This document shows positions 31,760-42,399 of a stretch of 64,000 nucleotides of DNA, piece after piece. A model generated the notes under the pieces. The model ran no database searches. It was not told where the DNA came from and saw nothing but the letters and a program-made list of their open reading frames with translations. The position numbers were made by a program, and so were the translations under genes. Origin of the DNA: Rhipidocladum racemiflorum (Eukaryota > Streptophyta > Magnoliopsida > Poales > Poaceae); NCBI GenBank assembly GCA_036346355.1, contig CM070580.1:26207374-26271373 (forward strand), written 5' to 3'. Position 1 is the stretch's first letter. Each line of letters starts with the position of its first letter.

Positions 31760-32800
31760 GCGTGCGAGGCTGCGTGTCCCCAACAAGTGTTGGGCAAGTT
31801 ACAACTCTGCAAAGCGGTCCGGCAATGAACTTAATCCTTTTTATTAGTGCTTCACTAGCCCATTTTGCGTATGGACGTGCGATGCAGTGCTCAACAGCTT
31901 ATTCCCGTTCTTTGTGCAATAATCATCAAATGCCTTGGAAGTGAATTCACCGGCATTGTCCATTCGAATGGACTTCACGCGATGATCAGGAAAAGCATTC
32001 TTAATTCTGATGATCTGCGAGATCAGTTTTGCGAATGCATGATTCCTTGTTGACAGAAAACATGTATGCGACCATTTCGAGGAAGCATCAATGAGCACCA
32101 TAAAGTATCGAAACGGCCCTGACAAGGGCTGAATCGGACCGCAAATATCCCCCTGAATGCGTTCGGGAATGCAGGGATTTCATGTTGCACTTTCATAACA
32201 GAGGGTCTAGTTATTAATTTCCCGGTGGCACATGCATGGCACACAAAATCTTCGTGATTCGGGAAATTCTTAACATTAATGCCATGACCTTGTGAGTTGT
32301 TAACTATATTTCTCATCAATCTAAGACCAGGATGACCTAATCTACAATGCCATAAAGCAAATAATTCAGAGCTTCTAAAGACAGTCTTCAAAGAAGTATA
32401 CAACTGCGTGTGCATTGATTTTCATGTAGTACAACCCGCATTCATATGAGGGACATTTTTCTAGTACCATCTTTCCATATTCGCGTGCTTCACAATGCAC
32501 AAGTGTTCTTTGCCTTTTTCTTCATTGGTTTCTACGTGAAACCCATTGCGCGCGGATATCTTTGAAACTTAAGAGAGTGCGGGTTGATTCAGGGTACAAG
32601 ATGGCTTCTTCAATTACCAAAGTTGTACCCATTCGCAATATAATTGTGGCTCTTCCTGAGCCTATTATATGTATCGCTTCTGCGATAGTCGTAATCCTTC
32701 CAAATGCGTTCTTCGTGATTGTGCGGAAGTATTTCGACTCTCTTAAGATGGTATTTGTTGTGCCACTATCAACAATGCATATTTCCTCTATTGGGCGCTA
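31760..32800 (-). pseudogene. Copia B integrase and protease, broken
   Basis: The integrase zinc-binding region (LWHCRLGHPGLRLM ... CHACATGK) and the core with YFMVLIDASSKWSH and DNAGEFTSKAFDDYC are visible at about 31844-32415. The protease active-site region lies at about 32570-32795 with frame damage. Order and spacing match Copia A. Confidence 0.88.
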
Positions 32801-32949
32801 CACGATTTCTAGATGAAAAGAAAAATAATTCTAATCATACAGTGGCTAAGTAATTCAAAAATTGCTTGTAAATAAAGAATACTGGAATAAAGAGTAAATT
32901 GCAATTCTATTCATGAGAAAAGTATGCTCTTCGAGAGCTTACTATTCAT

Positions 32950-34080
32950 TATGCAATCTGATGTCTATGTGAGATAATTCTGACAATTCATGTCAGTTCT
33001 TCAAAAACTCACGTTAGATAATGCCACACCTTTGCACATTCATAAGGTTCTTCCATTAGATTATGCGTGCAATCTAATAGGAAATGGTCGCTAGATTCAA
33101 TGAAATGCATAATTGAATTCTCATGAGTTTCCAGCAAACTAAAAGAAAATAATAATTGCAAGATTCATAAATACATGATTCATAAGTACGGGATTCATAG
33201 ATACAAGATAAATGCAAGATTCAGATTCATAAATATTCAGAATAAACAATAATTGCACAATTCATAAATTCATAAATGCGAAATAAATTCTCGTAAATTT
33301 CCGAATTTTTCTTAGTATTTGGCAATTTTACATTAATTATACAACAATTTTCCAAAGATCACTTGATAATGAAAGTAAATTGCAACATGAATTAAACATG
33401 GCATAAGTCTAATTACAACTTATATAATTCTTGTTGGTGAGAGCGAAAGCAGTAATGAATATCTCTGTCAATTTGACTCTTGGCCAGGTCAACATGCCCC
33501 TAGGGCTCACATGAGGGAGGGAGCACTTCCCGTTTCCGGGTGCCAATTAAAGAACCAAGCCTCATGTGTGTTTTCCTAGACACCAATTGTCTCATATCTG
33601 TTTATTCATTACCAAAATCAAATCCCAACCACTCATGTTCTCATAAACTGTTGTATGAGAAATTCTCGAATTTTCCTAACACTTTTCATAATTTCTGCTA
33701 ATTTCCAAGCAATTTTCAGAATTACTTTACAACAGGAAATTGAATTTCAGCAAATATCAACATGAAATAATTTATAAATTCATAAATTCGGAAAATAAAT
33801 TCTTAGAAATTTCCGATATTCTAAACAGGGCAATTATTGTAAAAATACATGCAAATATTCATAAATTATTCATTTATGCTGCAAGAGAATGCTAGAAAAA
33901 TTAAAACCAGATCCAAATTTTTTCTGGAATTTTCATGATTTTCTAGCAATTTTTTCAGAATTTTCTAGAATTTCTAATCAATTTTCCGAATTTCTTATTC
34001 ATTTTCGGGAAAAGAAACGGAAATAAAAGGGAAAGTAAAATTTGAAAGGGCAAACCGGTAATTTCGCTTTCCCTCTCCTT
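32950..34080 (-). other. Copia B non-coding leader
   Basis: AT-rich DNA without coding capacity. The portion 33450-33820 is almost the same as 6950-7350 of Copia A. Almost the whole of gag is missing between the protease and this leader. Confidence 0.5.
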
Positions 34081-34099
34081 TATCTGGATTCCAACCGGA

Positions 34100-35450
34100 T
34101 TGAAGTCTGGTTCAATCTCGTACGGGTCCAAGAAGCGACGGCTTTGATCGGCTTGGGTCGATGGCGGGCAAGCCAGGCGGCGGTATTGCGGCAGCGTTGA
34201 CGGCAAGCTGCGAAGCGTCGCGGTATGCTTGGCGTTGCGGATGGGCACGCCGAGCGAAAACCAGCGGCGTTAGGCGCTGCGGCCGGCTTCATGCGCGCGT
34301 GTAAGGCTAGCCAAGCAAGCTGCGTGTCATTGCTTGGCGTCGGGCGGAGAGCCAGCGGCAACGGCCGCTCTGGCGGCGGCGGCGTCCGGCACAGCTGCGG
34401 CGATCAATCAGCGGCTATCTTGGCAGCCACGGCAGCGGCCATGCACGATAGCAGCGCGCCGGCGGCAGCGGCCGGCCATAATGACCAATCGGTGGCGGCA
34501 ACCGGCGGCGCAGCGCAGTGCAGCGGTGGCGGGAGTTCGGCCGTGCCGGCGGTCGAGCCGTAGGTGGCGCTGCTGCGGGGCCCTCACGCGTGGCAGGGGG
34601 CACACGAGGGCGACAACGCTTCGACAGGCGCTTCATGCGCTTCAGGGAGTGGTGTGCGGGTCTGGCCGGCGGGAGCGCGCGATGGGCCGAGGTGCCAGGC
34701 AGCGGCGAGCTGGCTTCGAGCCTACGCGTCGTGCGGCGGGCGGTTCAAGCGGTGCTTCAGGTGCCTCGATCGGTGGCTTCACTCATTGGCGAGAGCAGCG
34801 TGGACACCGCTTCGGCGGTCGATTTCTTCTTGCGCGGGTTGTCGGCGGCCGGAGGGACGAAGCATCGGGCGGCTTCGTGCGCCGGTGGTGCTTTGTGCAA
34901 GTGCTTCATGCACATCCGAAAATGCTTCATGCACAGCCGCAAGTGTTCTATGCAAGTCAAATACAAGTACTTCATGTAATTCATGCAAACAAGTGCATCA
35001 TGACTGTAGATGCACGAGCCGATTCAGTGGCTCGGTTAGGGAGCCAAGGCGTCGGCCGACAGCTCGTGCGGCAGCCGTGCGCGGCGGCGGAGTGCGGCAA
35101 GCGCGGAGGCCAGATGTGATGCGTCTCTGGCCGGCGCGGCCTGCATGGCACAACTTCGCTGCTGCCTGCGCATGGTGGCTTCATTCTGTCGGCCGGGATG
35201 CTCATCCATGCTGCGAGTGGAAAGCTAGCTAGCATGCATGTGAAGTTGTGAACACGCAAAGCCACGTGCAAAACTAGCAAGCACATCTAATTAATCAGCA
35301 AGGGGCAAAACCATGCAGGAAGCGGCAGAGAGCGTACGTGCCGGCGATGGCTTCGTGCCGCGTCGGGCGATTGCGGCTTCGTGCGCGCGCGCAGCATGTT
35401 CACGTAGGAACTTCAAAGATCACAGATCTAAACTGTTTCCTACCTTTTCT
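34100..35450. other. Copia B GC-rich cargo segment of unknown origin
   Basis: This segment occupies the place of the BAG-containing segment of Copia A. It is very GC-rich with recurrent GGCTTCATGC/CTTCATGCAC words. Long frames exist on both strands, for example 34334-35119 plus, but they are Ala/Arg-rich and show no domain. I cannot identify a source gene. Confidence 0.5.
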
Positions 35451-35493
35451 TACCTTTCAATCTGTTCGCCGGTAGAGCTTCGTGCTGATAACG

Positions 35494-35712
35494 TGTTAGA
35501 CAACCTCGCTATCGAATAGTCCGGGGTTGCCTAATAGATCTCAAGTGGAGAACAGAGAGAGAGGGCGAGAGACACAATATGAGGAGGAACGGGTCTGCTT
35601 TATTATTCTGTATGCTTGTCTACAATGGGGTGACCCCCTGCCTCCTATATATAGCGGTTCTGCTTAGAGATAAGGAAGAGTCCATATCGGATACGAATTC
35701 GGTTTCCTAACA
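35494..35712 (-). repeat. Copia B 5' LTR
   Basis: 219 bp. On the minus strand it has a TATATATA box and an AATAAA signal like Copia A. The adjacent internal sequence CGTTATCAGCACGAAGCTCTACC, common to A and B, is the expected place of the primer-binding site but is not the classical TGGTATCAGAGC of initiator tRNA-Met. Confidence 0.93.
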
Positions 35713-35717
35713 GTACT

Positions 35718-36579
35718 ATCAGTTTCTGTGCTCCGAAGTACGTACTCCAAATGGTAATTCAAGGAAGGGTTTTGATAGTTTTCATTCGGATGTTTTCTTT
35801 AACAACTATCATCTAAATTTTTGATCATTGGATTTGCTTTGAGATCGATGTACCCTCCTCTGAATTCGAGATGGATTATTATGTTTTGATCGGACGGATA
35901 TGGACGGACTTTTGATGTACAGTCTAAAATTTGGATGATTACTTCAAGGAATTAACGCGCGTGCGTCATCCGTAATGGTTTTACCTGGCTGGCCATAAGT
36001 TTCACCAACAAATCGTGCCTCCAAACGGCAAATTTCTTCGGCTCTTTGACCGTAAACTAGATTCAATATGATCTTGTTTTTTTCGTTCAATCATCATATA
36101 AACTAGTACTTGCTCCGTTTAAATTTGTAAGACATACTTTTTAAATTGTCTTATCTATAAATATATAGCGTATTTCATATTTCAATGCAAAATAGTGTGA
36201 TATTCTTATCCTTAATAAATATCCATCTTTATTTCGTATTCTCTACATACATAAATTGAATATAGTACTTAGTGATAATAATCAGGGGTAATCTAGTTAT
36301 TTTCAACATCTTCTCGGTCTATATGCTAAAAAAATACAACTTGTAAACTTGGACAGATGAAGTATTTATTTATACTTCTTTCGATGGTACAATAAAAGAA
36401 ATATCCTCAATAAATTAATAACTATATGTAATTTTTACTACCTACGGTATACTACTGATATAATGAACTATAAAATTTCTTCGGTTCTTTCTACGATCCA
36501 ATTACCCGACTGTTAGGATTTGTTAGTCGTCGAGAGTACGAAGTCTGACTTGATGGCAGCGATACGCGAATATTTCCAC
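35718..36579. other. gene-free interval, repeat-like
   Basis: AT-rich. A possible Stowaway-like repeat spans about 36108-36363. A short frame at 36520-36580 looks coding-like but is not recognised. Confidence 0.35.
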
Positions 36580-36588
36580 ACGGCTAAC

Positions 36589-36732
36589 GACGAGTGCTTC
36601 TATGCTTTCTCTCCTAATACAAGTTGCACAAATTTTGAAGTAAACGAAAGGGTGAGTAATCACCATCTACTCTTTATTCATACTTTAGTATTTACGCAAT
36701 TTTAAAAAAGAAAAAGCATAGAAGCACCTCTC
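36589..36732 (-). mobile_element. Mutator-type MITE, copy 2
   Basis: 144 bp, same family as 23256-23398 in reverse orientation. The flanking 9-mers ACGGCTAAC (36580-36588) and ACAGCTAAA (36733-36741) match at 7 of 9 positions, consistent with an old target duplication. Confidence 0.8.
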
Positions 36733-36764
36733 ACAGCTAAATTGTGGAAGGGTCAACCTTGCAG

Positions 36765-36980
36765 CTAAATTGTCTGCTGGCCGAACTTGAACTGGATGAC
36801 CTGAAAGCTGTTCACCCTGTCTTTGAGGCCGACGTCTACGAATATTTGGGAGTTGAAAACACCGTCAACAAGTTCATATCGTATGGCCCCACAGGTTCAG
36901 AACAAGTAAAAAAGCAGCTTGAAGTTAGGCGCGTTCAGCTTGGGATCAGCACAAAGGTTGGCCTCGACCGAGAAATAAGG
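36765..36980 (+). pseudogene. argininosuccinate lyase C-terminal fragment
   Basis: After a TTGCAG acceptor-like site the frame reads LAELELDDLKAVHPVFEADV, then YEYLGVENTVNKFISYG and TGSEQVKKQLEVRRVQLGI. This matches the C-terminal end of plant argininosuccinate lyase, the last enzyme of arginine synthesis in plastids. No other lyase exon is seen nearby, so it is a fragment. It lies between two copies of the same Mutator-type MITE family. The frame upstream of 36765 is unrelated. Confidence 0.8.
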
Positions 36981-37161
36981 TTAGGGATTGTTTGCCTGGA
37001 TAAGACTATAAGAGTGAATGGAAGATGGCCATTCATCCTATAGTGATGAAACTATCTAGGTGTCTGTTTGATTGGACAGTTAGGATAAGCCAATTTTTAG
37101 TTTGGTTGAACGGATAAGATTTTATAGGAGCTAAATTTTTGTTTGGTTGAATGGATGAGGA

Positions 37162-37304
37162 TGTATATGCTTCTATGCTCTTCCTTCTAGTACAAGTTGC
37201 ACAAATCTTGAAGCAAACGAAGGGGTAAGTAATCACCATCTACCCTTCATTCATGCTTTAATAGTTGTGCAACTTTTAAAAGGAAGAACACAGAAGCACC
37301 TCTC
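37162..37304 (-). mobile_element. Mutator-type MITE, copy 3
   Basis: 143 bp, same family and orientation as copy 2. Its left terminus has mutated (TGTATATGCTTC) while the right end GAAGCACCTCTC is intact. The flanking 9-mers match poorly. Confidence 0.75.
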
Positions 37305-38110
37305 GATAAAGGTTTGAAATTTTTTTGGCACCCATTGAAATTAATGAAATTCGGTAATTTTGGTGGATTTTTGGGATGAAAGGGTTAAAAATTTTGAATT
37401 TTTGAACAAAATTTGATCGAAATTTGAATTTTTAGACTAAATTTGATCATAATTTGACCGAGTACATTTTGGTGAAAATTTGAATTTGACCGAGTACGTC
37501 TCTTCTTGCAGCAAACTAGATGAGGCCGTCCCATATTTTTACTTGGATCATTCTATCCAGCATTTTAGAGGAATATTTCGTGAAACTGGATGAGCCTATC
37601 CAATTCATCTACTCGTTCAAACAATTGGATGATTCCAAAAGCTTGGATGGTTATATCTCATTTAACCTCATTCGGATAACCAAACACACTCTTAGCTTAG
37701 AAATATAGTGTGGTTTCCAACCCTCATGAACTTGTTTCATAGATAACAGTTCGCGTCTGTTTCATTCTGAGGACTAAAATGATCGATGCAATTGTATTGA
37801 AAACCGTGAGTTTGTTCAATGACATTTTCATCAACTCATCAACCGAGTAAGCTGCGTTCGAAAACCATGACTACAGGAAGGGTGTGATGGCCCGCTCCAG
37901 CGTGTGTTCACCTAGCTAGCTCGTGCCCTGCTTACTTGGATAATTGTACGAATTTGCGGCGTACCTGTCACGATTGCTGGAGAAAGATGCGTTGCACGGC
38001 ATAAAGATCATTTGGATCAGGCAGAAGCGTACATAACGAACAACCCCGACGGCCGCGTGCAAGTTCAGGCGTCGCATTTTCCAGAAGATCTCGCGAACCA
38101 CGAGCGCACT
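37305..38110. other. gene-free region leading to the OEP16-2 promoter
   Basis: AT-rich repeat-like sequence ('aaatttgatcgaaatttga' phrases at 37370-37500), then mixed DNA. The short minus-strand frames at 37916-38319 are probably artefacts of promoter DNA. Confidence 0.4.
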
Positions 38111-38112
38111 CG

Positions 38113-38181
38113 TGCATGTTCCAGAAGAGTGCCACGAACAGCGTTGAGCCGGCACGTGTCGGTGGCGCTGGTGCACGTGTC
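38113..38181 (+). promoter_or_regulatory. RY and ABRE motifs upstream of OEP16-2
   Basis: TGCATG (RY core, 38113-38118) and two CACGTGTC boxes (38153-38160 and 38174-38181), each matching the ABA-response element ACGTGKC. They lie 230-300 bp upstream of the ATG at 38414. Such motifs bind ABI3-type and bZIP factors in seeds. Arabidopsis OEP16-2 is known as a seed/late-development form, so the promoter fits that regulation. Confidence 0.6.
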
Positions 38182-38413
38182 ATGCCTACTTCTCCCCAGG
38201 ACCAGTAGGATCAGTCTCTGGTCGCTTCCTTGTTGATCCGTTCTACCGTGACTGTTGCAGCGGTGCTTCGGCCTCTGCCTCCGGACTTCACCTTGGTCGT
38301 CTTTTTTTTTCTCCTGCACTACTTATCGTTTAGCAACACACACGACAGAATTTATACTAGGCAGTTGCAATAGCTACTTAGGCAGAGGAAGAAGAGGAAG
38401 AGAGCAAGGAAAG

Positions 38414-39537
38414 ATGAGCAGCAGCAACAGCGGCCTGGAGACGCGCGCGTTCGTGGACGAGGTGCGCGGCCTGGAGAAGAACTGGAAGCTCGACCTCGGC
38501 CACCCCCTCCTCAACCGCGTCGCCGAGAGCTTCGTCGAGGCTGCCGGGGTACGCACGTCTCACCAGCTCCTGCGCGCTTCGGCATCCGTTTCTTCTCAAA
38601 CCTCCGAACTGTAGTATATCCATTGTTTCGCCTTGATCTGCAACGACTTCTCTATCCCTTATAGATCGGCGCAGTCCAGGCGGTCGCGCGGGAATCTTAC
38701 TTGATGGCCATGGAAGGTAAGTAGCAAGCCGTGGATGCTTCTGCTCGTAGAACCAGAGAGCGAGCTCTTCACTTCACTTACGACATGGGGGCCTTGGGAC
38801 TAAGCTTGGGTCGTTCTTCTCTTTCTAAATTTTTTTGCTGTTGCGTTGCCGACGGCAGGCGAGGCAGGGGGCACAGGAGCGGTGTCCGACACCACCGGCA
38901 CAAGGAAGCGGACGTTCCCGGAGCTCAATGGTAACAACTGTACTTATACGACGCTCTTGTTAATTAATTTGTGGATTTGCTGTGTATAAAACCGTTAGAA
39001 TACATCGTATGAGAGCATTGATTTTGTGATGGGCGAATTGAGCAGGGACGAACAATAGCAGGTCGGCTGAGGCTATGGTAAGCCAGCTTCAAAACAAAAC
39101 TGGCATCTTTTTCGACCATACCGTGCTAGCTGCCATGCCTGTTCCTCATCTTTCTTATTTTTCCTACTTTCGTCAGGTGAAAAGCGTGAGCAGAGAATCG
39201 TTCCAGTGGGGTACGCATCCTGGAATTACAATCCTCTTAAGCTGGAGTAACGAGCACCGTGCTGTGTATTTATGACTAAGTCATCGGTCGTCGACGTCGT
39301 GTGGCTTGGCCTGTTTTTGTTGCAGGGCTCGCGGCCGGGCTGCACTCCGGCCTGACCTACGGCCTCACGGAGGTGCGCGGGGCTCACGACTGGAAGAACA
39401 GCGTGGTGGCGGGCGCCCTCACCGGCGCGGCGGTCGCGATGACCTCGGAGCGCGCCTCGCACGAGCAGATCGTGCGGTGCGCCATCACCGGCGCTGCGCT
39501 GTCCACGGCCGCCAACGTGCTCTCGGGCATATTTTGA
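38414..39537 (+). CDS. OEP162: outer envelope pore protein 16-2 (OEP16-2)
   Basis: Six exons: 38414-38548, 38665-38716, 38859-38930, 39046-39077, 39177-39210 and 39326-39537. All have GT-AG borders and joining phases, giving 178 residues. The protein belongs to the Tim17/Tim22/OEP16 (PRAT) family and forms an amino-acid-selective channel in the plastid outer membrane. The N-terminal block FDLGHPLLNR-type (LDLGHPLLNRVAESF, residues 27-41) is typical. The PRAT signature is complete in the last exon: Y120, R126-x3-D130, A137-G138-x3-G142. Two glycine-rich helices (about 109-124 and 135-150) and a C-terminal helix are predicted. The variable loop at 63-100, characteristic of isoform 2, is spread over exons 3-4. 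The start ATG is the first in the frame. Confidence 0.95.
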
Positions 39538-39960
39538 GCCGACGGAGTGTTCCATCCTGCAAACTGCAAACTGCTACTCCGCTAGTGTTATGAATAACCA
39601 TGCTGTATGGACCGTCACGTTTGCAATGCTTTTCGGTGGCGTGCTGTCGCTAGTGCGGTATGCATTGTTACAATCCTCCTGTAATAAGTGAAAATCGATC
39701 GTGTGCTTTCCCTGTAGACGAATATGTCCCACAGCAAGGTTCAAAATTTCGGCCAAATTTCAAAAATCTTGGCTAAGTACTTGAAATTTTGGTAAATTTT
39801 ATCGAAATTTTGTTTTTTTTTTTAATCGGGATGTGCATGGCAAACTAGCAATGGACGTAAAGGTGTACTGTACAGCTGGGTGATTGGGTTTTTGGATAGA
39901 CAGGCAGGGGCAAAACCGGAACAGGGAATCTTCTAAACCACGCTAGTACGCTACAGCATA

Positions 39961-39990
39961 CTAGTATATTGCCCGTGCTAACGCTACGGC
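39961..39990 (-). mobile_element. Helitron 3' end
   Basis: Plus-strand ACTAGTATATTGCCCGTGC... is, on the minus strand, a GC hairpin followed by TATACTAG, next to an A as Helitron ends require. It matches the 3' end of the Helitron at 16421-16671. I could not find the matching TC-start on the right, so the length of the element is unknown; it could reach as far as about 45 kb. Confidence 0.65.
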
Positions 39991-40877
39991 GATATTTGGT
40001 AATACAATTCAAATAAGCAAAATGTGTTATATGTTTTGGTAATGAAGTATAGTAAGATATGCACAATGCAAAGATACAGAAAGTTATTATTATATCGTTG
40101 ATTACACAAGCAAGTACATAAAGTAACATAGCAACTGTTTATCATTAAAACCATCTAATCCCTGATACGCTTTAGGATTTCCCGTATAACTTCAGGAATG
40201 TTGTCTTTCGATACATTCTCATTGTAGTTCAGTAGGCTCATGAGAAATTTAGCCCTCAACAGCTTCCCATCCTATACATGCATTATTATGGACCATCATC
40301 AGAAAATACGAATTGTGCTACGATAAGACAAAGTATAATAAATAAATAAATAATAGTACTCACAGTGCAAATTGATGGTAATTTTATATCATCCCAAGAG
40401 CGCATGAAGTTAATTACAAAATATTCAGTAATATCCCTACAAAAGGACACATAGTTACATCTATGTAGACAAACAAACTTGTTACGTGTAATTTATTAGC
40501 TAGTTACCTATCTTCTGTTTTTGGAACACATGTCGGTAATATGCGACGCCATACATAAATATCGTCATTCCACATAGAACTTGTCTCTATATCCAGTAAC
40601 GACGCAAATAACTTGAAATTCCGATGGTGGCACCATTCTGATCCGACAGAAATGTACATGTAACATAACTGGGGTCATATCGTCGGACGTATTGATCATT
40701 TCTATGTAGCCAGTCCATGGGCTCATCTAGATCGACATTTTCCTTGTCTCTTAAGCTGGGTGCTTGCAAAAGGGTTGAATACGCCGTTCCATATGGTGAT
40801 TATTGTCCTATGGCCGAAGTACCTACAATTTTGCTTATGTGAATTATTTACAATGGTGTTTTTCACATTATCTCACA

Positions 40878-41315
40878 TTAAACATTACCAAGAGTAGGTG
40901 TGGCCGGGTTTGATGATCCAGCACTCCCTCTGTAAAGATTGTTTGATTCAGCCTTCTTCCTTGCTCGGTATTCACGCTGCTTTCTGTTCATTTCTTGTCT
41001 CTGCTCCTCGGACATTTCACCTCGCCGGTACTTGTCCCTTTCACTTTTACATTGTTGTGAAAAGGAAATAGGTGTGGGTTGTGTTGGTGTGGCCGAGAAA
41101 ACAATACTGTCGTTGTTGGAACGAGCTTCACAACGATCACAACAATTTAGCGCTGGTATGAGAATTAGATATCCCAGACATAGTGAACAGATGATTAAAC
41201 GTACCAGTGTACGGATTGTTTGATTCAGCCTTCTTCCTTGCACGGTATTCACGTTGTTTTCTGTTCTTTTCTTCCCTCCTACGCTGTGCCTCATCAGAAG
41301 GTGTTATTTGCAGTC
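40878..41315 (-). pseudogene. decayed basic-repeat coding region, Helitron-associated
   Basis: On the minus strand two tandem modules encode the same basic stretch NRKQREYRARKKAESNN, at about 41205-41310 and 40920-41020, each followed by Asn-rich residues. Such basic heptad-like N-terminal segments occur in plant Helitron and related transposon proteins. Further decayed coding-like blocks lie at 40140-40770 but cannot be assigned. With the Helitron 3' end at 39961 this suggests a gutted Helitron. Confidence 0.45.
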
Positions 41316-41414
41316 CTGTTGTGATGTTTTTTCAACATAAAATTGATTGAGCCGTCGTACACAATATTTAACATATATAGCTAGGCATCAAATATATACC
41401 TGTGTTGTTGCTGT

Positions 41415-41875
41415 TCGATATATCGCTGAAGGCAGCTCGCCCTCAGCTCGGCGTGACCATATTAATGAAAATCCGTATGAAGCAGAAAGAATGGAGAAAC
41501 TGAATGAGCTATGAAGCTATATGAAGCAACCGTATGAAGTAGACCAACAAAGGAATCGCTGCAAAATGTAACCTTGCAGGGTTATCTTCCTGTATAGTGC
41601 TAACTCCAATAAAAGAATAATAGCAAACAGAGGAAGTGATGTTCCACATTCAACTGTATTTTGTAGCTACCTTATTTGTGGATAACAACATAGTATTATA
41701 TATTTCTTCAGAAAATAAAATAAAATGCCTGACATATTTAATTGTTATTTGTGTGCTATGTTATCTGACATATTTAATTGTTATTTGTGTGCTATGTTGT
41801 TTTAAATTGTTATTCGATATATCGCTGAAGGCAGCTCGCCCTCTGCTCGGCTTGACCATATTAATGAAAATTGTT
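41415..41875. repeat. 60-bp direct repeat, 400 bp apart
   Basis: TTCGATATATCGCTGAAGGC and its continuation through a CATATTAATGAAAAT word occur at about 41417-41471 and about 41813-41868 with few differences. It could be a local duplication or the flank of a lost insertion. Confidence 0.75.
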
Positions 41876-42221
41876 AACCTGAAGCAACCCAAAAGCTGAA
41901 GATGAGGCATCAATCAAAATTAAAGAAGCATCTTAGTGCTGAGTGCCACTACACTGAAGAGCAAACAAACCAGTGTAGCAAAGTGTTTCTTTTAAGAATC
42001 CATTTTTATAGGCATAAACCATCACAGTTCAATAGTAAATGCTTATGGCTGGGAAAATGTGCATAGCCAGATCTATCACTACAAATGACAATAGATGTCT
42101 GACAGATTTAAAACCCAACGTACCGACACCACAATGGAACGATTTTACATGGAACCAACGGAAACTCTGTGTGAACAAGCAGCATCAAGAAAGTTGATAA
42201 AAAGCAGGCTCAGCAATTTAC

Positions 42222-42346
42222 CTGAAGCTCAAGGCAAGACAATGCCCCGTTTCTTGATAATGGCACATCATATGGTTGTTGATAAAACGACTACACAGCA
42301 CATCTTTGCAGATCAAGCATAGCCAATGTTCAGCAGGTGATGACAA
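42222..42346 (-). pseudogene. zf-UBP zinc-finger exon fragment
   Basis: One exon with acceptor GCAG and donor GTAAAT. The minus-strand frame reads PAEHWLCLICKDVLCSRF followed by INNHMMCHYQETGHCLALSF. This is the zinc-binding core of the zf-UBP domain, which binds the ubiquitin C-terminus in deubiquitinases and related plant proteins. The Cys and His ligands are kept. The expected next exon (a WCFSCDSYLD-type block) is not found in the following kilobase. An apparent 1-base loss near the exon start replaces the usual Cys-His-His lead-in. Likely a captured fragment inside the Helitron-like region. Confidence 0.75.
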
Positions 42347-42399
42347 CTGCATGGAGATATGTTCATAAGAAAACTTAGACATGGCTTTCTAAAGTACCT

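Larger units (their letters stand above)
28689..35712 (-). mobile_element. Copia B: second member of the Copia A family
   Basis: A 7024-bp element with LTRs 28689-28906 and 35494-35712 and a perfect target duplication GTACT (28684-28688, 35713-35717). Domain order and much of the sequence match Copia A. It lacks about 300 bp of the gag remnant that A keeps, and it has independent frameshifts. One is a single-base loss in a G run near 29440 that cuts RNase H. Its cargo segment next to the 5' LTR is GC-rich but unrelated to the BAG exon of A. A purine-rich tract (minus-strand AAGGGGGAG) precedes the 3' LTR. Confidence 0.97.

Noticed and set aside
34334..35119. 261-residue plus-strand frame in the Copia B cargo
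   Set aside because: Ala/Arg-rich composition typical of GC-rich DNA, no domain, and it opposes the element's direction.
36520..36705. 61-residue plus-strand frame
   Set aside because: More than half of it is translation of a MITE.
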